DNA from: Cannabis sativa
Taxonomy: Eukaryota; Streptophyta; Magnoliopsida; Rosales; Cannabaceae
DNA: 64,000 bases
Direction of reading: 5' to 3'
Assembly: GCF_029168945.1 (NCBI RefSeq)
Contig: NC_083605.1
Span: 7,757,280 to 7,821,279 of the forward strand
The notes below the pieces were generated by a model. That model ran no database searches. It had not been told where the DNA came from and saw only the letters and a list, made by a program, of their open reading frames with translations. The translations under genes were made by a program, and so were the position numbers. Each line of letters starts with the position of its first letter. Positions within the stretch are counted from its first letter, which is position 1. Of this stretch, positions 25,031 to 36,010 are shown piece by piece.

Positions 25031-26956
25031 CTATTCCCCCCTTAAAAGGATTTCGTCCCCGAAATCTAACCTGAATAACTCTGGATATTGAGCTCTCATA
25101 TCTGACTCTAGCTCCCAGGTGGCTTCCTCCACGTTGCTGTTTCTCTAGAGAACTTTGACCAATACTATGGTCTTATTCCGAAGGACTTTATCCTTTTTAT
25201 CCAGGATCTGCACTGGCTGTTCCTCATAAGACATGTCTGGCTGCAGTTCTAGGCTCTCATAACTGAGTATATGAGAGGGATCTGAAACGTATTTTCTCAA
25301 CATCGAGACATGGAATACGTTCTGAACTGCTGATAAAGCTGGAGGCAATGCTAACCGGTATGCCACTTGACCTATCTTCTCGAGAATCTCAAAAGGTCCT
25401 GTAAATCTAGGGCATAACTTGCCTCTTTTCCCGAAACGTTTGATCCCCTTCATCGGAGATACTCGTAAAAACACATGATCCCCTACTTGGAACTCAATAT
25501 CTCTGCGTTTCGGATCTGCGTAACTCTTCTGTCTACTCTGTGAGGCAAGCATTCTAGCTTTTATCTTCTCTATTGCCTCATTGGTCCGCTGCACTGACTC
25601 TGGACCTAGGTATTTCCTCTCCCCTGTCTCATCCCAGCGAATGGGAGATCTACATTTCCTACTGTATAACAGTTCGTAGGGAGCCATCCCTATTGTACTC
25701 TGATAACTGTTGTAGTAAGAAAATTCTATCAACGGTAGATACTTATTCCATGAGCCTTCAAAATCCATAACACAGGCTCGCAACATGTCCTCCAATATCT
25801 GAATTGTCCTTTCGGACTGACCATCTGTCTGAGGATGGAATGCTGTACTAAATTTCAGCTTTGTACCCATTGCTCGCTGCAAACTCTGCCAAAATTTGGA
25901 GGTGAACTTTGGATCCCTATCCGAAACTATAGACTTCGGAACCCCGTGAAGTCTTACTATCTCTCTGACATACAGTTCTGCCAACTGATCCACTGAAAAT
26001 GTTGTTCTACCCGGCAGAAAATGAGCAGATTTCGTAAATCGGTCCACCACTACCAAGATGGAATTAAATAAACCCGTGGTCCTAGGTAACCCGACCACAA
26101 AATCCATCGTGATATCTTCCCATTTCCATTCTGGTAGGGTTAGAGGCTGCAACAACCCTGCTGGTCTCTGATGTTCAGCCTTAATCTGTTGACAAGTGAG
26201 GCATCTCGATACGAATTCTACCAAATTCTTCTTCATACCGCTCTACTAGAAGTACGGTTTCAGATCTTGGTACATCTTAGTGGTGCCGGGATGCCGAGAA
26301 TACGGGGTAGAATGAGCCTCCTCAAAGATTTCGTTCCTGAGTTCCACACTATTCGGAACACAAACCCTAGCTTTATACAGAAGCATCCCGCTGTCTGACA
26401 CTGAAAAGTCCTTGGCTTGGCCAGCCAACACCTCATCTCTGATCTTCACTAATTCTGGATCCGTCATCTGAGCGACCTTTATTCTTTCCAACAGATCAGA
26501 TTGCAGCGTTAAGTTGTGAAGCTGACCTACCACAAACTCAATGCTGGATCTAACCATATCCTCTGCTAGCTGAGGTGAGATCTGAACCATACTAGCCACT
26601 TGCCCGGGACCCTTTCTGCTCAGGGCATCGGCCACTACATTGGCCTTTCCAGGGTGATAGAGGATCTCACAGTCGTAATCTTTCACTAATTCCAACCAAC
26701 GTCTCTGTCTCATGTTCAAATCTTTCTGAGTAAAGAAATACTTGAGACTTTTATGGTCGGTATAGATTTCACACCTTTCTCCGTAAAGGTAATGCCGCCA
26801 AATCTTCAAAGCGAAAACCACTGCGGCCAACTCTAGATCATGAGTCGGGTATCGCTGTTCATAATCCTTTAACTGACGGGAGGCATAAGCGATGACCCGA
26901 TCGGCTTGCATCAACACACACCCCAGACCCTGTCTGGATGCATCACAATAAACTAC
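25031..26956 (-). pseudogene. Tekay pol: RNase H, integrase and chromodomain-like tail
   Basis: RNase H occupies the right part (about 26600-26950: [39 protein letters not shown]). The integrase zinc region follows ([11 protein letters not shown] and CLTCQQIKAEH), then the core with DFVVGLP, SDRDPKF and HPQTDGQSERT, which keeps the D, D and E positions, then a GDHVFLRVSP segment and the TWELE tail. Tandem TAG codons at 26246-26248 and 26243-26245 stand where a Trp-Trp pair is usual, and a TAG at 25145-25147 stands where Trp is usual. The natural stop is TAG at 25031-25033, directly at the purine tract. The frame to the right is lost by one base near 26955. Confidence 0.9.
25034..25043 (-). 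other. Polypurine tract
   Basis: On the minus strand AAGGGGGGAA is followed by TAGT and then the LTR start TGTAAAGACC. It primes plus-strand DNA synthesis. The TAG is also the stop codon of pol, so coding sequence and purine tract abut. Confidence 0.85.
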
Positions 26957-28470
26957 AAACTTTCCTTGTCCGAAGGCAAAGCTAGCACTGGAGCGGTAAT
27001 CAACCTCTGTTTCAGCTCCTGAAAACTAGCTTCGCACTTGTCTGACCAGACAAACCGCTGATTCTTCTTTGTAAGCTCGGTTAGGGGCATTGAAATTTTA
27101 GAGAACCCTTCCATGAACCTACGGTAGTACCCAGCTAAACCTAAGAAGCTTCTGATCTCTGTCACTATCTTCGGTCTTGGCCAATCCCTGACGGATTCGA
27201 TCTTCCCGGGATCTACCTTGATCCCACCTTTGCTCACAATGTGCCCTAGGAAGGACACCTGAGATAACCAAAATTCACATTTCTTGAACTTCGCATAAAG
27301 CTTGTGTTCCCGAAGCCGTTGCAATACCATCTGAAGATGTAATTCATGCTCCTTTTCTGACTGAGAGTACACGAGGATGTCGTCGATAAACACAATCACA
27401 CAGATATCAAGGAAATCCTTGAATACTCTATTCATCAAGTCCATGAATGCTGCAGGAGCATTGGTTAGTCCGAACGACATAACCAGAAATTCGTAATGTC
27501 CATACCTAGTGCGGAAAGCCGTCTTCGGAATGTCCTCCTCTCAGATTCTCAATTGATGATAACCCGAACGAAGATCAATCTTAGAAAAAACCGTCTTCCC
27601 TTGAAGCTGATCGAACAAATCATCGATCTTAGGTAATGGATATTTATTCTTCACCGTCAGCTTGTTCAATTCTCTGTAGTCGATGCACATCCTCATAGAT
27701 CCATCCTTCTTCTTGATGAATAAAACCGAGGCTCCCCAGGGTGACACACTGGGCCGAATAAACCCTATGTCAAGCAACCCTTGGAGCTGAATCTTTAATT
27801 CCTTAAGTTCAGCTGGAGCCATTCTATATGGGGCTTTGGAAACCGGTTCCACCCCTGGTGCCAAGTCTATCACGAAGTCAATCTCCCACTGAGGTGGTAA
27901 TCCTGGAAGTTCTTCGGGAAAAACATCCAAAAATTCCCGAACCACCTTGATGTCCTCTGGCCGAATGGTATCTGGCCGAGCGGTGTCCACCACCACGGCC
28001 AGAAACCCTAAGCATCCGCCGTGTAACAATTCTCTAGCTGACATGGCCGAAATCACCAGGATCCGAGATCCCTGAACTGAACCAACAAACACAAATGGTT
28101 CTTCACTTTCCGGTTGGAAGATCACCATCTTCCTTTTGCAATCAATGCTCGCCGAATATTTAGATAGGAAATCCATTCCTAAAATAATATCAAACTCTAC
28201 TAAACTCATCTCTATCAAGTCAGCACTTAACTCTCTACCATCTATCCTGATCGGCATAGACCTAATCCATCTGTTGGAGATAACCAATTCTCCGCCAGGT
28301 AATAGGGTTCCAAACCCTGATTCATAACTATCGTACGGTCTATCCAATTTACTAAAGACTCTGGCTGCCACATAAGAATGTGTAGCCCCATAATCAAATA
28401 GTACTGAGTAAAGCGAGTTATTAACAGAAAGCTGACCTGTCACAACTGATGGGGTGGCATCTGCATCAGC
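26957..28470 (-). pseudogene. Tekay protease and reverse transcriptase
   Basis: The protease region (about 28280-28440) has [16 protein letters not shown]; family members usually have DSG or DTG at the active site, so the Ser/Thr is replaced by Tyr. RT follows with [20 protein letters not shown] and [13 protein letters not shown], then [17 protein letters not shown], the catalytic FIDDILVYS, and the thumb [14 protein letters not shown] at 27541-27543 falls where Arg (CGA) is expected, splitting RT. Near 26955 one base is missing before RNase H. Apart from these lesions the RT motifs are intact. Confidence 0.9.
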
Positions 28471-29717
28471 CTGAGTGATGGCGAACACCCTGGCTGGAGC
28501 GGGTATCGCCGGAGCTCTCGGTGCTTCAGAACGGAGCTGGGGACAGTCCCTCTTGAAGTGTCCGGGCATGCCACAGTGAAAGCATCCCTGACCTTTGCAC
28601 TCACCCCGATGGTGCCTTTTACAGCTAGGGCACTCGGGATAGGAAAATCGGGTCTCAGTACCACCGGAACGACTACCTCTATTCTGGTTCCCCCGGAACC
28701 TCTTGTTCTGACTCGAGCCACCGGATGCAGTGGGTGCTCTCTTCCTCTGAGCAATGGCCGAACCACTACTCCCCCTGCTAAAGCCTGATGCAGGAGGGGT
28801 AGGAGCCCCGCCACTCGCCGGAGTACTAGCTGACTCCGACATACACCCAACTGCGCCCTTAGCTTGCAGTGCCTTCTCCACCATCTCAGCATAGGTGGTC
28901 TTGTCGTCCGTGGTGATCATCAAATCATGTCTGATCCTTGCATTCAACCCATCCAGATACTTCTCTTTCTTGCTGAAGTCGGTTTGCACAATTCCCGAGG
29001 CTAACCTCGCCAACCGATCGAACTGAGTAGTATACTCGGTCACGCTCATATTCTCACGCTGGGTCAGGTGAGCGAACTCTTTCCTCTTGGCGTTCTGACC
29101 GCCTCATTGTAATACTTGGCGTTGAAGAGTTCCTGGAACCTTTCCCAGGTCATGGTGGTGACGTCATGAATCTGAGACACCATGTCCCACCAGACCAGAG
29201 CGTCCTCCTGGAACCGGAAAGTGGCACACACCACTCTATCATTACCGGTGACACCCATGAAGTTCAGAATCTTGGTGATCACCGTCAGCCACTGTTCGGA
29301 CTTCATTACGTCTGGACCTCCCAAGAAAACCGGAGGTGCTTGCTTTCAGGACTGCTCATACAAAGGTTCCAATCTATTGGCCGCCACCACTAATTCGGCC
29401 TGAGTAGCAGGGGCAGGTGCCACTGGAACTACGAGCACCGGAACTGCAGGAGCACCCTGCTGTCTCAACCTCTGAATCTCGAGGTCTTGCTCTTCTATCC
29501 GGGCTTGCATCTCAGCAAACCGAACCTCCCAATTCTGGGCTCCCTGATCGGTTGGGGGAGCCTGGGCAGCGTGTGGTGGGTTCTCATCACCCCAACCATG
29601 AGCCCTGCCTCGGGGACCTCTACCTCGGCCCCTAACTGGCGGGGGAAACTGAGCTCCCTGACCTTGATTCGACCCCACTGAATTGCTCTGACTCCTGGTA
29701 GTCCGCCTGGCATCCAT
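28471..29717 (-). pseudogene. Tekay gag
   Basis: The start MDARRTTRSQ at 29717 is followed by an Arg/Gly-rich stretch, a short coiled coil (EMQARIEEQDLEIQRLRQQG), the gag core ([55 protein letters not shown]) and a CCHC knuckle [14 protein letters not shown] at about 28560. Defects: TGA at 29346-29348, probably from CGA, and a one-base frame loss near 29095. Gag would form the particle shell and package RNA if intact. The gag-protease boundary is arbitrary because they share a frame. Confidence 0.9.
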
Positions 29718-29983
29718 CTAGTTAGAACCGCCTGCGAAACCAAGAGTTGGCATATCAGGTCGTATTCAAGGAGAGCTTACTAATGCCGCTTAATTTGGAA
29801 ATTAAAAACGAAACATGCACCGATTCTACTATCAGGCTACTAACATGCTTCCTAACAGGCTTTTCTTTTTCATAAATAAATATATAAACTACTAAAGCAA
29901 TAAAGGCTTACTGAACCGTGAAACGAGCTAACTGCTGATGATAATTGTACATGTCGTGACGATCTTCGGAAGACAACCTGGCG

Positions 29984-29995
29984 GCTCTGATACCA
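29984..29995 (-). other. Primer binding site for tRNA-iMet
   Basis: The minus strand reads TGGTATCAGAGC, three bases inside the LTR. This is the usual initiator-methionine tRNA complement for plant LTR elements. Confidence 0.92.
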
Positions 29996-29998
29996 AAT

Positions 29999-32319
29999 TG
30001 TAACACCCTAACGAACATAGGCGTATTACGTGATTTTTTAAACATGCTGTGCAGCTCGTTGCTAATCAACGAGGTTTATGGAAAATGTGATTAATTAAAA
30101 TTTTTGCTTTTTAATTAAACTTATAAAATATTTATACAAAAGACTCGGGATCCCGATTACAAAAACATTTACAAAAGTTTACTGTTCATACAAACTAATT
30201 GTCGCCTAGCGACTAGTTACAAAAATTAGCCTTGCTGTCCCGATGATCGTACGCTCCAGGCCTAACCGCCCCGACATGTACAATCTTCATGAGCTCGTTC
30301 ACGGTCCATCAGCTCTAGCCTTGCCTTTACCTACACATAAACGTAGAACTGTGAGTCGACAGACTCAGTAAGAAAAGCATAATAATATTCATACATAAAT
30401 CCCAGTCATGGTCAGACGCCCATACCCCTGACCATAACCCTAACTGCCGTGTCCAACACGATACTGAGTCCCCCTTACTGCCGTGTCCAACACGGTACTG
30501 AGTTCTGAACGTTCACAGGGACGGTACTATTGACAAGTAACAGCCTGATCGGTCGAACCGGTCATACTCCGGCTGCTGGTCATACTCCAGCCTGTACCGA
30601 CGTGTTACAGTATCCGCCTGATCGGTCGAACCGGTCATTCTCCGGCTGCTAGTCATACTCCAGCCTGTACCGATGGGATACGTCAATAGTACGGAACCAC
30701 CAACCTAAGTGTCAGCCTGATCGGTCGAACCGGTCATACTCCGGCTGCTGGTCCTACTCCAGCCTGTACCGACGTGACAGGGTTGGATGGTTCGAAGCCA
30801 ACATACATAACTAATGTAATCTAACAGGCTTCCTACATGCACGCTAAACATGTAATCTACATATGCATACTGTTATACTAATATTACCTGGATTCCGAAT
30901 TCAGGTGTGCCGGTCAACCTGACTGGAACTATCTGCGCAGCGGATTACAGGCTCCTAAACCATAAAAATCACAACACTATAAGTGACACGCTAAATCACT
31001 TCTCGGGGACTTAAACTAGGAACTAAAAGTTTCCCTATCGATAAAAAGCATGGCAATACCCCCTAAAACATAAAATCGAGGAAAACTAGGGTTCCTGAAT
31101 TTTCCCCAACCGGTAGACCGGTTGCCCAACCGGAATTCCAGTTCTGTGAAATTTCAGAACCCCATCTGGAATTCCGGATGCACAACCGGAATTCCGGTTC
31201 CTCGCAGGCAGCAACATCAAAAATTCATATCTTTCTCAAATCAACTCCAATTCACATGAAACCTTCGAGACCTGTTCTATATATCCCCTAGAACATTTCT
31301 AAAGCTTCAAAACCACCCAGATTGCACATAATCAAAAATCACCATTAAAGCTCAAGCTTTGAGTTTTAAACTCAAACTTGAGTAAACCTAGCTAACATGC
31401 GACCAAACTAGCTCAAATCTACTTAATCAAGCCTAGAATAACCTCTGAAAACAATAACAAACATCAACAACATCACAGCAACAGATTCAAGACATTTCTC
31501 TTTGAAAACCAAACTTTTGCATAGAAAAACTTTAGCTTTACTCAACCCAACCATCATGCTTCACAAACAGCTCATTTAACTTCAATTAAAAATGCTTAAA
31601 TCACAGAATTTAACAACAACATCACAGCAGCAACAACCTCAAATAATCATGCATGCATCACACTAAAATTCATCCAAAAATTCCAAGAAACAAGAAAAGG
31701 AGCTAGAGCAAGGTTTACCTCAACTAGGATTACTTTGATCTTGCTAAAAACCACTTGAATCAACCAAGAAAACCCAGCCCTAGCAGCTCCCAAGCTTGGC
31801 CGAAAAGAGAGAGAGAGAAAAAAGCTTTGGAAAAATCTATTTTTTCTAACTTTTGAATTTTTGAATAAAATGAAAAATCATGCAAAGTCCTACTCTTATT
31901 TCAGCCAACACTTAAAGAAAATAAACACTTATTTTTCAATTAATAAGTCACAAAAAGACAAAATATCATTGGGGCAAAAAGACCATTTTGCCCCTCCACA
32001 CTAAAATAACATAAATAACACTAAAGGGGGTATTTTTTTTTGGGAAATTCTAAATTCTCGGCTATTCCCGACATTCCCAATGTCTAATAAACCGTCCCAA
32101 ACTACTAACAAACTAAGTTGTGATTTTTACTGAGCCAAACACCGAGTTCCAAAATACCGGGCACCGGAATGCAAACTTATGAAAACTACTACATGACATA
32201 AAAATGCATCTCTGAATTCAATAATAACAGTATAATAAATTATTTGAATAGCTATAAATAATTTCATAATTAAACGTGATTAACTGCTAATTTCCAAATT
32301 AAACTAAGCGGTCTTTACA
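29999..32319 (-). repeat. Tekay element 5' LTR
   Basis: It runs from TGTAACACCCTAACGAAC to GGTCTTTACA on the plus strand and is colinear with the LTR at 22707-25029. It carries the same three-fold 63-bp unit (about 30541-30777) and the palindrome island (about 31108-31205), here with some half-sites altered. The GA microsatellite is shorter than in its partner. Confidence 0.93.
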
Positions 32320-32324
32320 TGTGA

Positions 32325-32473
32325 AGCCACTTTTTCTCTATCTGGACCCACAGGATCTTTAGGTGGATGTGCTCAATTATTGTGGTTTCTGGCCAACACC
32401 ATTGTACTAGGACTTTATTTATGATATTCCTTCTACGGAAAGCTTCCTACAACTCCAAATTAAAGTACCAAAA
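32325..32473 (-). other. Tat leader and gag start remnant
   Basis: A short segment between the Tekay target duplication and the putative Tat LTR. On the minus strand TTTTGGTACTTTAATTTGGA follows the LTR end, in the place where Tat elements carry their primer site (usually TTGGCGCC...). It is probably a decayed primer site and leader. Confidence 0.45.
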
Positions 32474-33200
32474 TGTTGACCAAGATTTTCAGCAACTATT
32501 AATTAGAGTTAATTTAATGATTAGAAGAAATTTAATACGAAGAATTATTACGTGATTTTGGCACTAATAAACCTTAGTTCACGAGTGACTGATATTAATG
32601 TAGTAGTTCTTTACAGAGGGTTTTTACATCATTTTTTTGACACCTTTCTCAAAATGTAGTTAGGGTATTTATAGCCTCATAAAGATAGTGAAAAAATTAC
32701 CACTGTGTTAATTTTAGCATTATTTGCATAAGCTCCTGAATTTGGATAATAGGGCATGTTTGTCTGTTTGGTAGGCAACACATAGGCTTTCCCTAGATGT
32801 TAGGTGAGATAGGTCCTTGCCCTTGGTGATTGATGTGATTCTTCATTATACAGCTGTCATGAGGAACATGGGGCAGTGCATAATCAGAGAGTAATGGGTT
32901 TAAAGCCCTTGACACATATTTTCCAGACCACTTGCAGACGTCTTCTCCATGCCCCATTTATATAGCGGCATGGAGAAAACATGACTTGAGCTCCTATATA
33001 TTTCATCTTGCTCCTCGAGGTGGGCTTGATTCCCTAAGCTAGTGAAACATGACTTGAGCTCCTAGAAGAGCTTCCTAAATGTGTCCAATGAGTTTCCGAG
33101 AGTTTTCTTAAGGATTTAATGTAATCACTCCTGGTGCTTAGTCTTTCATGCCACATGGCTTACTCCTGACTTGCCATGTGTTTTGGGAGAAATTCTAACA
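32474..33200 (-). repeat. Putative Tat 5' LTR
   Basis: The block starts TGTTGACCAAG and ends TTCTAACA on the plus strand, so it has TG...CA ends with short inverted similarity. Its right edge coincides with the point where copia coding sequence resumes (33201), and its left edge with the Tat leader. The matching 3' LTR was not found in the window, so boundaries rest on context. Confidence 0.5.
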
Positions 33201-35021
33201 ATGATAATAATGTATTTGTGTCAACAAATGCTACTTTTCTTGCACATGACTATATGAAAAGTCACAAGCCACAAAGTCTAGTGGTTATCGAAGAAATCAG
33301 AAATGAGATTTCTGAACCAGCAATTTTAGCACTATTAGTTGAACGACCGACAGTGGTACCACATTTCCTAAAATTAAAACCCCAGTACTTATCGTAGTGG
33401 GAGGATTGTGAGATAACATGTCCGCTATGAACGTGAAACACATATTCTTGTTTTTGAAATAGAAAAGGACGATCCATTGATTTACAAAGAAGCAATGGAT
33501 TACCCTGAATCAGATAGGTGGAATAATGACATGAATCATGAAATGGATTCCATGCGCATCAACAAGGTCTAGGAATATGAAACTCCACCTGAGGACATTA
33601 AAACCATGAAGTGTAAGTGGATTTTCAAGAAGAAGAGAAATGTTGAAGGGAAGGTAAGCTTTAAAGATAACTTCTAGCCGAAGCCTACACATAGTGAGCA
33701 GGCGTCGACTATGATAAAACTTTCTCTTCCATGGGAATGCTTAAATCTATGCGCAATTTACTTTCCATACCTGCCTATGAGATATAGTGAATAGACATTA
33801 ATACCGCTTTTCTAAGTGGGGATCTTGATGAAACCATTGATATGGAACAACCAGAAGGGTATGTATTACCACGGGAAGATCAAAATGTGTGCAAGTTGCT
33901 TAAATCCATTTATGGATTGAAGCAAGCCTCTAGATTTTTGAATATCTAGTAAGAGTATTAAATATTATGGCTTCGAACAAAATGAAGAAGAAGGTTGTGC
34001 ATACTAATACATTAAAGGTAATGTTGTGATAATCCATTTATGTTAATGGCATTCTACTTATTAGAAACGATGTAGAAAAGTTAATAAATACAAAGAAGTG
34101 GTTAGCTGATAAATTCCAAATGAAAGATTTGAGAAAAGCAAGCTATGTTCTTAGGATAAAAAAATCTATAGAGATATAAAGAAGAGAACGTTAGCACTTT
34201 CTCAAGAAACTTGTATCAATAAGGTGCTAGAAAGATTCTCAATGGAGAATTCGAAGAAAGAATAGTTACCGTCTAGACATAGAATTACTCTATGCAAGGA
34301 TCAGTTTCCAAACACCCCGCAAGAGGAAGAGGACATGAGAAAGTATCCTTATGCATTAGCAGGTAGGAGCTTGATGTATGTAATATTGTGTACAAGGCCT
34401 AACATATTGTACGCTGTAAGGATTGTTAGTTGTTATCAACCTAGTCTAGGTTTGGAATACTAAAGTACATTCTCAAGTATCTTAGAAGAACGAGAGATCT
34501 CATGCTTGTATATTTCGGTGGAGAGGTAAATCTCACTAAATATAGTGATTCTAATTTTAATTCGAACAAAGATAGTCAAAAGTTGAAATTTGGATCAATA
34601 TTTACTCTTATTGGAGGAGTTGTAGTCTGAAGAAGTATAAAGCAAACCAATCTTGTAGATTCAACCATGGAAGGCAAATTTATAGCAGCTTGTGAAGCAG
34701 CTAAGGAAGATGTTTGGTTGAATAAATTCTACACTGATCTGGAAGTAGTTTCAAAAGTAGAAAAACCACTAGTGTGTACTGTGACAACGGTGGAGCGGTG
34801 GCCAACTCCAAAGAACTAAGAAGCCACAAGAGAGACAAGCATATTCAGAGAAATTGCAATCTATTACGAGATATAGTAGAGAGAGGTGATGTGGCAATCT
34901 TGGATATCATGTCAAACCATAACCTGGAAGATCCATTCACAAAGACGCTACAAGCAAAATCTTCTATGGGTCATATAAACTAAGGGAGATTCCTAGTTTG
35001 TGTTTAGTGAAAGTGAGAGAT
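33201..35021 (+). pseudogene. Copia pol remnant (end of integrase, RT, RNase H)
   Basis: Broken plus-strand frames read NVFVSTNATFLAHDYMKSHK (integrase to RT linker, 33208), KCKWIFKKKRNVEGKVSF (33612), the RT segment IDINTAFLSGDLDETIDMEQ (33793) followed by KSIYGLKQASR (33905), and RNase H pieces including AACEAAKEDVWLNKFYTDLE. The end (about 34870-34970) carries the C-terminal EDPFTKTLQ-like segment. Catalytic YVDD is not recognisable. Its 5' half is missing, apparently displaced by the Tat insertion at 33200. The purine-rich end leads straight into an LTR at 35022. Confidence 0.75.
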
Positions 35022-36010
35022 TGTTGGGGTTTATGCCCTGAAAAATCTTATAAGGACATTTCTGATTATTAATAAAGAGTTGAACTTTTTGATATATGCT
35101 TTATATTTAAATAATTAAGATTTATTATTGAATAGTTTATATTAAATATCGAAAAATTCCTTATTCATATATCAGGTTGTGGCTTGTAGCTGTATAAAGA
35201 ACTAAGACCACTTAGCTATGAATAAAACAGTCAGCAACATATTAAAGTTTTAGAATCTTTAATCAATGGTTGATAGTATGGTTCATTGATGCCCGTTCTA
35301 CGCTGCAAGTTATCTTTGTTCAGATTACTAATGTAGTGAGACATTTAAGTGAAAGTATTGTATATAATAAAAATTATGTATGACAAGGACCGATATGAAT
35401 AAAAGCTATCTTTATTAACATGACATTTATCATAAAGACTTAATTCATATCATACGATGTTCAATAGTAGATTGGCCTAAGTCGTGAGTTATCATGAACT
35501 CCTAGTCATGTTATTAGTGTTTTTAATTCACTCATTAAAGTTTCTTAGAGAAGATGATTCTTACAACTTCTATTTTAAGAATCTAATAGTGTAGATGGGT
35601 GAGAACATGATCTACAGTTATAGAATCCTTACTTTCCTAACGGATCTAATGTTGGTTCCTTTTATGTCTTAATTCTAGTACTAGAAAGTTACGAGTGTAA
35701 ATTTAGATGGAATTTTGAATAACACTTCCACTAGTGAATTAATGGAACTAAAGGATATATAAAGAAGTAATTAGAAGGGTAAAATAGTAATTTAACCAAA
35801 AATAATTATAAACCAACACATTGAGGGCTAATCAGTGGAATTGATTATATTAAAAGACACTACAGTTAATCTTACTAAATATAATCGTATAATTACTAAG
35901 AGTTCAATTCTATATTTATAGTAAAGTAATCATAAAATTAATAAACAATAAATTATTTGGTTGATGAGACTCAATAAATAATCTATTTTACTAGAGCTTA
36001 TTATAGGTCC
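35022..36010 (+). repeat. Copia 3' LTR, truncated
   Basis: It begins TGTTGGGGTTTATGCCC directly after the copia RNase H end and a purine-rich tract, so it is the 3' LTR of that element. The start matches the solo LTRs at 11544 and 53683, which links those to copia. The right end is not visible; similarity fades near 36010. Confidence 0.65.

Larger units (their letters stand above)
22707..32319 (-). mobile_element. Near-complete Tekay/Del-like Ty3 chromovirus-type retrotransposon
   Basis: The 9.6-kb element has 2.32-kb LTRs (22707-25029 and 29999-32319), a tRNA-iMet primer site, gag, protease, RT, RNase H and integrase in the Ty3 order, a purine tract and a perfect target duplication TGTGA (22702-22706 and 32320-32324). 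The integrase C-terminus ends in a chromodomain-like EEATWELESDMRAQYPELF, which suggests the Tekay/Del group. By eye I counted about 13 differences in the first 520 bp of the two LTRs, so the insertion is fairly recent. All coding frames carry breaks (two CGA-to-TGA, three TGG-to-TAG changes and two one-base losses), so it is not autonomous. It sits in the gag leader of the Tat element. Confidence 0.93.
1301..33200 (-). mobile_element. Dismembered Tat-lineage Ty3/gypsy retrotransposon
   Basis: On the minus strand the parts follow in the correct order from right to left: putative LTR (32474-33200), leader, gag (22706 to about 19420), protease (about 14590-14770), RT (about 14300-11000), RNase H (about 10480-10810) and integrase (about 10100-9110). 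Beyond pol lies a gene in the opposite sense (2711-6396), as known for Tat elements. Every part is broken by stops and by later insertions: a Tekay element, a LINE, solo LTRs and perhaps the 19741-21090 block. The left limit and 3' LTR are not identified and may lie outside the window. The assignment rests on gag, RNase H and integrase motifs and on this layout. Confidence 0.7.

Noticed and set aside
28440..28892. 150-codon frame in Tekay gag
   Set aside because: It lies in another frame of the well-supported gag knuckle region and is Arg/Pro-rich because of base composition.
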